DNA of 64,000 nucleotides from Varroa destructor (lineage: Eukaryota > Arthropoda > Arachnida > Mesostigmata > Varroidae). Position numbers and translations under genes: made by a program. Below, one piece after another: positions 1 through 17,599 of the stretch (position 1 is the first letter of the stretch; each line of letters opens with the position of its first letter). The notes beneath the pieces were generated by a model that saw only the letters and a list, made by a program, of their open reading frames with translations, was not told where the DNA came from and searched no databases. The stretch covers positions 57,269,578-57,333,577 of the forward strand of contig NW_019211456.1 of the NCBI RefSeq assembly GCF_002443255.2, read 5' to 3'.

Positions 1-1101
1 AATTGGTTACTGCGTTTTTAGCTATAGATGAATATAAGTTTAATTAAGCAAATGTTGAATCCAATTAGAAAAAAAGAGTTCCACAAGTTGATCGAAAGGG
101 GTTCATAAGAGCAACAATACATAAATACAATCTGTATGAATAAAGGAAGTTGTTTTGTTATATTGGTTATTTAACACGAAAACTTAAATGTTTTATAATT
201 CTGTAAAGCGAATGTACTATTGCCTCCTTTGACGCTCATACCTCATCATCATCGGTGACAAGGAGGGCCTCGTTGGCTGTCCCTCCAAAGACACAACAGA
301 GTCTCACTCTACGGGCGAAATCTGCTTTAAGTAGCGAAAAGATTAACCAATTTTCGAGACCCCCGGGGAGGCCGCACATTACTGAAGGACACACGGAACC
401 AACACTGCAATAGATAGTATATTGATAATAACATGTACACTGCGTTATCATACACCAGTGTGCAAAACAAAAATAACGCGATTTCCGAACATCTTAACAT
501 TAATCTCATATAAAATATTGAGATTAAGAGCTACGAGACAAACCGATCTCACGTAAATTTTATTAGATTTATTGAATCATATTTAGGTTTATACACGTAG
601 AGGCTCTCAAACCACCGGAAAAAGCCGACTTTGATAATAAGTCTAATAAACATATTTAAGAATAATTTTAAGGCATTTGAGCTAATTAAAGACACAAAAA
701 GATAGCTACATGTTTTTACCCTTATTGACCACTTAAGACTTCACAAAAGTAAAGCGGTTTTTTTTTTATAGTAAGCGCTTTTTCCAATTAACAGTTGGAC
801 GCACGTTTTACAATAAATGGAGCATGATATTTGATCTAATAAAAATGTATGTATCCAACATGCAATTTTTCAGGAAAACGAAAACCAATACACCTCGTAC
901 CTTTACATCTCGAACCTAATGCCCAGAACCATTTTTAACTTGTTTTCCATGGACTTTATTGAAGGTTAGAAGTTTATGTATGTGAATAGCGAATCTTTAA
1001 AACTTACTTTAACTAAGACCAGAAACAAAAAAATGTCACCGCAAAAGCATGCTAAGGTCCCCATAAATGTCAAGTAGCTATATACAAAAATACACGCGTT
1101 C
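1..1101 (+). repeat. Left arm of long perfect inverted repeat
   Basis: This arm is the reverse complement of 3237-4337: paired positions sum to 4338 at every point checked, including a run of ten T's (768-777) matched by ten A's, so there is no net insertion or deletion. Identity stops abruptly after 1101, where 1102 no longer pairs with 3236. Because the window begins at position 1, the arm may continue further left than can be seen. It contains an inverted copy of the first coding exon of the RCC1-BTB gene (242-379, - strand) with its splice donor intact. Confidence 0.95.
242..379 (-). pseudogene. Inverted duplicate of RCBTB coding exon 1
   Basis: This is an exact inverted copy of exon 1 (3959-4096 +). 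It has the same ATG, encodes the same 46 residues including LENWLIFSLL and EALLVTDDDE, and keeps the GTATGAG donor, followed by 241 bp of intron 1. No other RCBTB exon is present on this strand inside the window, so the copy has no visible partner exons and is called a pseudo-exon. If a second full gene copy lies to the left of the window, reading leftwards, it would instead be the first exon of a divergent paralogue. That possibility cannot be excluded here. Confidence 0.8.
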
Positions 1102-3236
1102 CATCACGTCATCGCTATTAAGGAACTTCAACCTTTCCAGTTAATCGCAAGCGGAACGATTATCTATACAGATGCGCTCATCTATATAGGGTCTATTGTG
1201 TGTGTACTGATACACATCTGGTTGTTGGAGCGCGATGCTGATACCTCCTGTATATTGGTACTTTCGAGAGGAAAACGAACCGCCATTTTCCGTTGGGTAT
1301 CATAAACCCATACACTAACGATCATTAGTCAGATGATAAGTTTGGTTCATATATTAGCTAACCACAAGGAGGGCAATCTTAAACGATTAAACACGAAAAA
1401 ATACTACTATTTAGTTACAAAGAACCCCCATATGTAGTGACAGTGATAATTGTGATTTCATTTCTGTGACAGATGACCATTTATTATTGATGTTTCACTG
1501 GGTGATTCATTTGCCCCTTACGGCGTCTTCCGAAACAAAGTCTTTTGACGCCTTACTGTATCGACATACCTTAGCACGAACATTATTTTTGACTATTTAT
1601 CATATACAAGAGGCCACTGTGCGTCTCTTAGCCACTGACAAATAAACTACATTAAACTTACTTATACTTAAAACTTAGGTTCATCGTAATGCTGCCCCTT
1701 ATGCAGCCACAGTAACGTCTATTATAATCGAATAATTAAAAAAAGAGCGTCGTATGCATAAGGCTTCCGGTCCAACAGATGGCCGCTTGGCCATTTAGAA
1801 ACATATATTTATACTTAGGATCTCTACAAGCTGTTTTTGCCGGTACGGCATCCCTCTGTATATGGACCATGTTGTAAATGGTATAGTTTCTTTCTCCATT
1901 TAGGTTAAATCATTACAAACCTAAGGGTTCTTAGGTGCTGAAAGAAGTGTGTCGGACATTTGGTCAATTCCACTAGACCGTACCGACCCGCTGAAAGCGC
2001 GGAGCTCTTCGTGTAGCAGGGATCATCCAAGATTGTAACCCGAGGCTGTCTATCTGCTTACCAATAATTTCCATTGGTAGTATTACATCTGCTCGTGTTA
2101 GTTTATATACTCCTCAAAGTATAGGAGTTCTTCTGATGGGATCTGCCTGCTGCCTTCTAGTCAGCAACGTCCTACCTGGTGGTAAGGAAAAGAAAATGGA
2201 CCAAAGATATGTGGACGTTGGCCTAATGAGGACAGGTCGTTGGAGTCAAGTTGTTGGATCTATCGTAAGCTGCACTTCAGTAATCCAACATTAGTTTCTA
2301 TAGTTGTCTAGATAATATCAAAGGCACTTACTACGAGCACCCTACTTGTTACAAATTGTTGACAGACTAGCTTACTTGCTAGCGAACTTGGAAGTAACAG
2401 TGTATATATATATATATATTTTTTTTAATATTTGCATATAACTTTTCTATTTGGAGCTGCTTCAGCAAGTTGATATTAACGGTAATAGAGGCTATCCGTG
2501 TCCCCATTGGCTTCTGCGCACCTGTAACGCGTATAATATAATGTAGCGATAGGAAATTCCCTTGTCGGGGAGAACTTTGTACGATCGACGCTAAAGGCAT
2601 GTCGCTCTAAGAACTCGTAGCCGCCGCGAAGTTTGCACGCCAGCAGCGACTGTCAAACCGCACAAATACGAGGGTATATTAGCCATTTATGGCCGTCGTT
2701 GACATATCTGCAGAAGACGATCAGTATCCAATTCTCAACATATATATGAAGATGCTATAATACATTCAAACATCGTGAACCGCTACAAAGTTTTGAAAGG
2801 GTCCAAAGTTACACAATACTACGCTATCTTTGTTGAATGTACTGCGTCAATGTGGTGACATTACAGCTCACCGGTTCTTCTCTTCAATTCGTGATGTCAT
2901 GTTTTTCTCCCTAAAAAAAGAAGTTCACCGGTTATTGGCTGTAGTAACACGTGTTCTTTCGTGGTAAATCGATGCGGAGGTTATAACATCTGACCTTATA
3001 GAGTTAAACACTTTATTTTCTACTTCGGAATAACATTGGATTTCTAATACACCTATAATAATTGTTGTTGTTGTTGTTTCTGTAAATTGCGTTTATAAGG
3101 GAAGTATACCTGATCCCAAGTAGTTACAATGGTGGATCCTATCAGTAAGAAATCACTGGACAGCCCGTTCGCATAAAGGTACAATACGGTAGATGTTTTC
3201 AGAATTTCTTCTGAGTTATATTATTTGGTGAATGGC
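1102..3236. other. Unique spacer between inverted-repeat arms
   Basis: This 2135-bp stretch separates the two arms and is not palindromic itself. It holds a short TA run with a T tract (2401-2428), a GTT run (3063-3079) and a more GC-rich patch at about 1920-2300. In that patch a + strand frame is stop-free for about 99 codons (1994-2293, ending TAG) but has no early ATG and no family I recognise. No RCBTB exon was found here. It could hold the promoter or 5' untranslated exon of the RCBTB gene, but no TATA box or initiator stands out. Confidence 0.6.
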
Positions 3237-3958
3237 GAACGCGTGTATTTTTGTATATAGCTACTTGACATTTATGGGGACCTTAGCATGCTTTTGCGGT
3301 GACATTTTTTTGTTTCTGGTCTTAGTTAAAGTAAGTTTTAAAGATTCGCTATTCACATACATAAACTTCTAACCTTCAATAAAGTCCATGGAAAACAAGT
3401 TAAAAATGGTTCTGGGCATTAGGTTCGAGATGTAAAGGTACGAGGTGTATTGGTTTTCGTTTTCCTGAAAAATTGCATGTTGGATACATACATTTTTATT
3501 AGATCAAATATCATGCTCCATTTATTGTAAAACGTGCGTCCAACTGTTAATTGGAAAAAGCGCTTACTATAAAAAAAAAACCGCTTTACTTTTGTGAAGT
3601 CTTAAGTGGTCAATAAGGGTAAAAACATGTAGCTATCTTTTTGTGTCTTTAATTAGCTCAAATGCCTTAAAATTATTCTTAAATATGTTTATTAGACTTA
3701 TTATCAAAGTCGGCTTTTTCCGGTGGTTTGAGAGCCTCTACGTGTATAAACCTAAATATGATTCAATAAATCTAATAAAATTTACGTGAGATCGGTTTGT
3801 CTCGTAGCTCTTAATCTCAATATTTTATATGAGATTAATGTTAAGATGTTCGGAAATCGCGTTATTTTTGTTTTGCACACTGGTGTATGATAACGCAGTG
3901 TACATGTTATTATCAATATACTATCTATTGCAGTGTTGGTTCCGTGTGTCCTTCAGTA

Positions 3959-9717
<5,759 letters not shown>

Positions 9718-10215
9718 CCAGATCGAGATCGAATAGAATGTTCAGAAACTGACACAAGGAAGCAACGCGTGCGAGGTGGCCTGGTACTGCTTTTTGTAGA
9801 CACGAGGATGACTTACGATGCAGACTGTATCGAAAATGTCTGTTGTACCAATTGAGTGAAATACTCATGAAGAACTTACAGTTAGAGTTACAGTTAGAGT
9901 TACAGCTATACAAATAACAGGAGAAGCCTTCTGTCGGAATCTGTGGGGTGAAACCTTTTCTGATGTTCTAGAGTCATGGCAGAACTGCTTTTTGTAAATG
10001 TAATCACTCAGGGGGTTCAAGGATTTCTATGGTAAAGATAACAATCCATAATATATACAGCTGAGGTCAAAAAATATATTTTAATCTTGCTGGCCTGACT
10101 GCAGGCAATCGAGTGAAATAAGAATGTTGTTTCACATCGCTTCGATAGCTAAACTCGAATGTGATACATCGACTTTGACTGAAAATAAATTGTGAAATAA
10201 ATGGTTTATGCAATG
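9718..10215 (+). other. RCBTB1: RCBTB 3' UTR with two AATAAA signals
   Basis: The region downstream of the TGA at 9715-9717 carries two AATAAA poly(A) signals 12 bases apart (10184-10189 and 10196-10201), so cleavage is expected shortly after about 10215. It also holds a 12-base tandem repeat (unit GTTAGAGTTACA, 9877-9905). The end point is an estimate. Confidence 0.55.
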
Positions 10216-12508
10216 GATATGGATATAGATTTATAGGTAATACAGGACAAGCGATATGTTATACATATTCATACACAAAAAGACCTGAGCCCGCTAGTCT
10301 TACTTCGAATATGTACAAGCCATTAAATGAAACGCTATGAATAATTATGTCAGCCGATGTAAATACTAAGTAGCTTACAAGTAAACATACTCGTTTTTTA
10401 ATAAGAGAACAACAAAGTTTTTCGTTAGCTTTACATTAAAATTTCAATTTAGGATAACCAACATCTTTACTACTGGCGAAATTCCGTAAGCGTTGTTAGC
10501 TTCTGCAAATAATAACAGTAAAAACGGCACTTTATGCTTCGGGTAGGGAGAAGCTTGTTGCAGGTCGTTCTGAAAAAAGACGCCGGAAAACAGAGGTAGT
10601 TGCCTGATGAACCGTGAAACGCTCCTCCAGGGTGCCGCCTACGAAATTTCGGTAATATGGAAAGTTAGTGTTTGTCTTGCATGCATCGACTTGTAATTGC
10701 ACTTGCGGTATCTGGTATTGATAGCGATTCCATCGCTCGTCAAATTACTTTACCAGGTGTTCCATATTCGCTGTGAGTCAACGCGAAAAGTTGAGGCAGA
10801 GTTGGAGCGTCTAAAACTAGCAGTCGTCGTATTGTAGCATGGAATCTGTTGCACCAACTGGTTCTATGTTCATAAGACAAATGCTCATAACGAAGAAGCT
10901 CTTCCAATAGTTCCTTCTAATTAGTAGACAGGAGTGACCTTCATACAATTTTTTTGCTAGCTTGTAGTAAAAGCACTGTACTGGTTCAGCACAATATTTT
11001 TAATACATACTACCTAACGAATAACTAATCAGGGAAAACTCAGAGAACTGTGTAAATTTATCTAGCGTACAAACAATCCATGCGTAAGATAATTCGGCAA
11101 ATCGTAAAGAGAAAAAGTAAATTTTGATTTTGAAAAAAATAAACCGTGTACTGACGTATTTATTTATCAGCCTTAGCCTTTCTCCAGTTAAAAGAAAACA
11201 ACTGCATCAAATTAGCCTTTTTCATAACGTAACGCTAGACTATGCTTCTCAATGAAACGACCGAGTAAAAATACCCATGCAACATCCTCGTATTTCTTGC
11301 CGCAGACAGCTTCATTGAGTCATCATTAACATTCTTGTTAATATCTACTGTAGCTACCATATTCTATTTTCTTTACAGTCCGACATCTAAATAACAATTC
11401 AGCCTAATATCTTTTTGTCTCTTTACTGTCTCCTGGCAGTTCCTTTAAGAATAAGCTAAATCTTCCAATTTATAAACGTCTTTGTCACTTCTAAAGTAGT
11501 TCGCAAGTTCGTTAACTTCAACAGAAACTGGTAATTTTATAAATTAATGTAACAATATGCGAGCCTATCATAACCTCCTACGCCCGTTCCGCAACATGTA
11601 ATTGGTTAACCTTAACCGCAAGATTCACACGTAAACTGACTTCCCTGTTCTGGCAGAATCTTAGCCTACGCTGACATGAATATTCCGGCTCGCTGAAATT
11701 AAAAAAATGGGTTACTTAGGGTTTATAACTCTAAAATTCGTAATTCACAGCAGATTAATTACACATGTTCGAGGATTCATAGGCAAACTGCATTCTTAGC
11801 AGCGATCACTTCAGTGCCGCGACTTATACAATGTATACGAAGCATACGCAAGGACTAAGCTAAAATTAATTCTGCTTTTCACGTTTCTCACATTCCAGAA
11901 ATTCGAACCTTACCTTAAAGTAAATACCACAAAGCTTTGTAAAACATAAGATAGAAACCTTGGCGGAACAGGAAGACCACACTTTTTAAGCCAACATGCG
12001 TGCATTTTCGTCATCCGTGGTCGGTTCAAGCAAGGTCTTCATGAAGCCTGCCACAGAAGTACAACAAAGCAGACGCTTATTACATCAGCTTCAGTAAACC
12101 GGCGGTATAAGCCATCGATCATAAATTTTACAGAAATTCGCATATGCAAAATTTCGTTTGGGCTGCGATTTCAGCAGTGACTCGTAAGTCCAAGAACAGC
12201 AACTATTATATATCTACAACCAAAATTGTCAGACTCATTGCCGTTTTCTAGTTCGTTGCAAGTTTAGTGTAATCTTACTAGTTACCATTATAATTACCAA
12301 GCAATTGCATCGTTCAAGCGTGCTCTTCGAGGGAATTTAGTACATCGAAATTAATCAAAAATGGAACACGGTATCGCAATCATTTTTTCTGCAGCTCTTC
12401 CGTAGTAGCGTGGATATGCACAGCGGAGTACGGATGCCCTCTTTGTTCCACAGTGTGTTATTCACTATTACCAAAACCAAAACAACGTTCAAATCCGAAA
12501 TTTCCACC
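10216..12508. other. Intergenic region between convergent genes
   Basis: No confident gene. On the - strand near 12046 an acceptor (CTTCTGTGGCAG) is followed by a short frame reading FMKTLLEPTTDDENARMLA and a stop, ending at about 11990. It could be an extra last exon of the neighbouring - strand gene. On the + strand a 33-codon ATG frame overlaps it. Neither is supported beyond this. Confidence 0.35.
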
Positions 12509-15500
12509 TTATGGCCGCTGGTTGCACTCATCACACCGACAGACGCAAGTGGGAATTGTTCCGTTAATTTGCAAAGCCTGTTGAACAAGATCTACTAGAA
12601 CAGATAACTTTTGCATTTGTGACTCGACAACGTTAATGCTCGACATATCGTTATCATGTAACGCTTCAACGTGTGCACGGGGTAGTAAATGCGACGAAAC
12701 TGCTTGCAGATGCATTGCGGGAGCTATGACAGTCGCTACGGTAGCTGTAGCTGTTGCATTCCTAAAAAGAGCAAATTATAATGCATTACTATGAAATCCA
12801 ATGTTTAAAAACATAAATTACGTGACATTTTATGCCAAACATGGCATAACCGCAGCAAGCAGTCAAGATATTTAAAGTACCTTTGTGTCTAACCTTAGTA
12901 ACTACGCGGGTTCTTTTCAACGCTGCAACTTGACTGAGACTAATCCCTATAATACAACGTGTCTCGCGTAAGAATACGGCAGCGACGTTATATGTTCAAA
13001 ATAACTACTACCCTGTTGCAGGTCATAAACCGTTACGGGGAAATTGGCTTTTATTACATCTGGCGTAAAAAAACTCATTAGGTTGTATAAATGGCATAGA
13101 TCAACGTTGTGAAATAGACGTCCAGTTGCATTATAAAGGTGCAAGATGTGCCCTGTCCATATAGACAGCTATGGCTGCCTATAAGGGAAAAAACCAGAGT
13201 GATCAAATACCTCTTTCTGATTAGCACACTCTTTTTACATCGGATTATGTCTCGATCGGATTAAAGTAATTAAAATGTTTGTCTAAGTGCTTGAGTTTCG
13301 CAATCGCCAGTGATAATTAAAGAACCAACACGTATAGGCAAAAAAACCCGAGCTTCAACGTTCAGGCGAACCCTCAGGAAAAAGCAAAGAACCTATATTT
13401 TTTAAGCAGAATGAGTTACCTCAAAGCCTATAATCTATCAGAGTTGCCTGGGAGGTTTGCGTGTGTATATGCATGCCGTTTACTTTAACGAATTAAAACC
13501 CACCAACCTACACAAAAAACGTTTGGTGACCCTGTTTAGAGAATTATCTGCCCAGTCCTTGCATTGTTCTAATAATTCCCCCTTTTGTACTGAAAGTTTG
13601 TTTTTTTTTACTCAAAAAGTACTCTCGTTTATAAATAATTTCCATAATACTGCAGTACATGCTTTAATCATGTATGATTATAGGAATGCTTTCGCCCATC
13701 ATTAAGAAGGTCATCTATTATTATTCTTATTAACTTTGACGTTTTCTGATACAAGATACTACATGACTACAAGATAATGAAAAATGAATTCGCTAGCCCG
13801 GGCACCGTATTGAACTGACTACCTGACCTAGAATGTACCAGCTATTGCTGCCATGCATTATTTAAGCACTTTTAGACGTCCTCCAAATTAACACTAACTA
13901 AGTTGCATCCTTTCTATAATACGCACGATTTTAGAATGAATATTTTATATAAATGATCATTCATAGGCATCCTTAGCGTTGAACAGTTGAGTTTGTTAGC
14001 AGGGACAGGCTCAGGTTGAAAAACGCCTGTACCTGTAGTACAGTGGTAGCTAGTAGTAATAGCAGTACTAATAGTATTTTCTGGCGCTAATTTTTCTAGA
14101 AGTGTCGGTGATAAGGCATTGTGAAGCCAGTTGCTGACATATACTATTTTATTGGGTTCGCCGTCCGAACATATTGAAGGCGCCGAGACAGGTGGGGGGC
14201 TTTCTATCCAGTGACACAGCGCTTCGGACTTACATTGGATTGTGGAATTAAATTTGGCACTCCAAATGGGTACTTTCGTATGTGTGTTCTCACAACCAAC
14301 AGAAGTCACTGCGACGGTCGATTTTCCTACTGAAACAAAATTAAGCACTATTTTATTGTGACTTGAAACACTGCAGGCAAATCTGATTATTCCAACAAAA
14401 TCAGATCGTTAGTTAGCCATGTAGAGCTACTAAGGATAATTATTATCAATCGATCAGAGATGCAAATACTTTTTTTTTTTTTACAAGTATTGTAGTTACG
14501 AATCCCTTGGATCTGACCCACAATACTAGTACTGAACAACAACAAAACGTACAAGGCAAAGTAAAAAGCCAGTTGGTACACTGATTGTAGTGATTCCGCG
14601 AGCTACGATACTCGTGCTCTAACACGAAGCTGGAGAAGCTATCCATACTGTAGCCACTTTGTATATTTTTAATTTTACATTAAAAAGCTTAAAATAAACA
14701 ATATAGATATAAAATATCAGTCCTTGCAAAAGTCATTCAGCTAGTTATCACGCTCGTAACACTAGCCGTCAAAATCTCCGTAGGCCTGCATAATATTCAT
14801 CAGTTTACGTGTTAGATTGGGCGTAAGATTTAAGCGCACGTTTAAGGTTTCGATGTTGTCCGGCTAAATGTTCACTTGGTCTAGAAAAAAATACTAAGGA
14901 AATACGGATTATACGAAGATTACATCAGCTAATGTTGTCTCACCCGTAACTAGTAGAACCAATTTTTAAAATAATGGGGGGATAAAGTCAAAAAAAAATT
15001 GAAGCTCTACCTACCAGAACGAAATATAAATTATGCTGCTAACCGGGTTTGAGTTACTGCTGCATATAATGTCATACAATGGCCCATCTAATTTTCGAGC
15101 TAATTACCTTAGCACTAGGCTTCAAGACATGGGAGCCCCAATCAGATGCCCTCGTTGAGAGCCATTAGTTAATTACCGTATCAAAAGTCCTGTTCGAAGG
15201 GCTGAAACGTCACTTCCGTGACCTTTGCCCGAATTGTGTGCATAAGTTTTATTTTATTATCGTTTTTCCTACCTATAGTTTCCTATAGATTGTTCATTCA
15301 ACAATTTCATTCTTCATAATAGGGACGCTTGGAACTCGTCTCGCTCAGTACCTAACTTGGCTGTTGTCTCCACCAGTGCCTAACGTGCTTCAAAAACCCA
15401 GTGTAGATTTCCAGAGTCTAGACGAAAAACATTTGTTTCACGTTATCCTCAAGTTACATGACAAATAATGAATAAAATAGAGGGTCGGGTACATCTAGAT

Positions 15501-17596
15501 ATACAATATCTAGGTAAGCAAGGTTATCGGAAAATTGTACGTGCACCCGAAAATGTTCTAAAAATGTATCTTTGAAATGTAGAATGCCTTAAGTAAATAT
15601 GGTAGTGATAATTGTTAATAACTGTTTTTTCTACGCAAATCTGAATTGTGCGTCTCAGTGAAACCTCTGAATTGTTGATTTGTTCCAGCTATTATTCAGC
15701 TGATGATTGCTAAAATAATAATCTGAACTGACCAAATTACGTCTGTTTTTATCTGCTGTCAGGCAGTTGCTCGATTGGGTTACATTAGCAAGTGGTTGAA
15801 CGCACCATAAAAAATCTTCGCAGAAGGCAGGCTTGGCTGTTTCAGCATTGGAGCTTGAGTCACACTACCTCGTGTAGGTGAGTACCGATTTGATTTACCT
15901 CCAGCAGGGTAAACCCAGCCTAAAACACAAATTGTGATGTGATTATTTATGGGATTTCGCACCTACTCGTCGATCCACAACACCTTGGATACAGTGTGGA
16001 TTTTACCCTTTTCATTTTAGCACTCATTACCTGAACTTTCTAGAATATTCACCTGTCTTTTATTCCCTAGTACCCATTACGTACTATCCAATAGAAGCTC
16101 ACGATCTTCTAGTCTACTCTTCGATTTCTGGTGTCAGCATAGTTTCTAAACACAACTACGTTCGACTGCTCATTTCCGTTTTAGTACCCACGCACTCATC
16201 AACTGTGTTTGCGAAACTATTCAATTAGAGAATATTCATTTTAATAACAGCATAAGTTACCTGTCTGGGTCGAATTCTTTTGCAACGAGCTTGAAATGGA
16301 AATCTTTGAAGGGGATTTATATGGAATACCAACTTGGAATGGTTGACAATCGCCCGCACTTACGGAGCTACTCTCTACAGCAGCTACTGGTGTCCTATCT
16401 AACACCTGGATATTATTGGTTTCTTGCGAAGTCCGTCTGCGTTGTGTTAACGGCATTGCTTCCCACCTAGCAGCTGTGGATGCTGTTTGAGTTTCACTAT
16501 TATTCCACCCTGTCGAGAACTTCCGAATCAGGAAACAGAACCAGTTACCAACTAAAACCACAAAGATTTACTTGCTTGTGGTTTTTGATCATGGTGGGCG
16601 AACTGCATTGGTAGTTATCGAAAAAAAAAAAACTAACCAAAAATCGAGTAGCTGCTGCATTAGCCTAAAATCACTAAAAACTGTCCGGTTGGATTACTGT
16701 TGAATGTCGATCGCAGTTATTAGACAAAGGCTTACTTACACAAGGCTGTTCTTTTAAGTATTTGCACAAAGCTGATAGAAAAAAAATAGCTATTAAGTGA
16801 CGGTTGACGAGTGCGTTTAGAACGTATCGCTTAGCTTTATTTATAGCAGCAGCTTATTAACTTTACCACAACTAAGCTTTGTTTCTTATTACGTTCAATA
16901 TAATAATAATAATAAGATATTCAAACTAAAAGATTGCTCTTTGGTTCTACATCAGCTGGCTGAACAAACCAGGTTCTTTAAGCCTATTATCCTCATACTA
17001 CATTATATGGTAAGCTGTTACGAACTTATGAAGAGGTTTCCTTTAAATAGTATTAATGAGAACTTCGAGAGGGAGGGCATTATTTCGATAGAGCCCGGAG
17101 CATTGTATGGGCATTACTTATAGTGATAAAAAATCTCGCGGGCATATAAAGAGGTTTCTTTTTTGTATTCACCTTGTTGTTGTTGTTGTTGTTAGTCGAA
17201 GTAATGAACTGGAGGGAGGCATGCTGCGTCTGTATTTGGTGGCTATCGTTGCTAGTACTGCTGTTCGTACTGATTTGATGTTCTGGCGGTTGTCGAGGCG
17301 ACTGGCCCCAACCCCTCACGACAGGGCCTTCACCAACACCCCAATATTCACCTGATTCGTTTCCCTCAACTGTGACATCCGAACTGATGAAACCTTTTAT
17401 TTGTCGTAACAAATTTGCAACGGCAGCTTTACTCATGGGAGAGGTTGAGCCGTTTTCAGTTGATGTCCAGCTCTTGTTTAGGGTATAAGTAGTTTTTGAG
17501 CTGCTTTTTTGATCTGACATATGCCTAGGATTGTCGCTATTTCGACTCCAAGTACAGTCACCAGATTCTGCGAGGGCCAGCAGTTCCTGACTAGAC
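12509..17596 (-). CDS. Unrecognised multi-exon gene, Ser/Thr/Asn-rich protein (5' end not found)
   Basis: Several - strand open segments carry good splice signals and join in phase: 17596-17173 (acceptor TTTTTCAG, donor AAG|GTGAAT), 16519-16261 (donor CAG|GTAACT), 15919-15806 or 15869 (acceptor GTTTTAG), 14329-13927 or 14033 (acceptor TTTTGTTTCAG) and 12761-12509 (acceptor CTTTTTAG, stop TAA). The product, about 480 residues plus an unknown N-terminus, is polar and low-complexity. It starts near SSQELLALAESGDCTWS and contains KAAVANLLRQIKGFISSD and a poly-Asn stretch (from the GTT run at 17174-17194). A segment around 14.2 kb includes VPIWSAKF and PPPVSAPSICSDG. The last exon has a short amphipathic helix (QMQKLSVLVDLVQQAL) and CVCRCDEC before the stop. 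I do not recognise the family. The helix slightly resembles the short coiled coil of STIL-type centriole proteins, but that is too weak to name it. An extra exon may lie near 13.1 kb. Confidence 0.5.
12947..13166 (-). other. Coding-like segment, possible extra exon of the 12.5-17.6 kb gene
   Basis: A stop-free frame follows AG|CTG at about 13166 and reads LSIWTGHILHLYNATGRL, then PDVIKANFPVTVYDLQQG, to TAG at 12947. It lies on the same strand and inside the span of the unrecognised gene. A stronger acceptor slightly upstream (TTTCCCTTATAG) would select a different, shorter frame. Phase with its neighbours is not settled, so it is recorded apart. Confidence 0.25.
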
Positions 17597-17599
17597 CTG

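Noticed and set aside
11990..12046. Short - strand terminal segment FMKTLLEPTTDDENARMLA, resembling the end of a STIL-type STAN motif
   Set aside because: Too short, with a gap needed in the alignment and the exon joining not established. Noted only as a possible extra exon.
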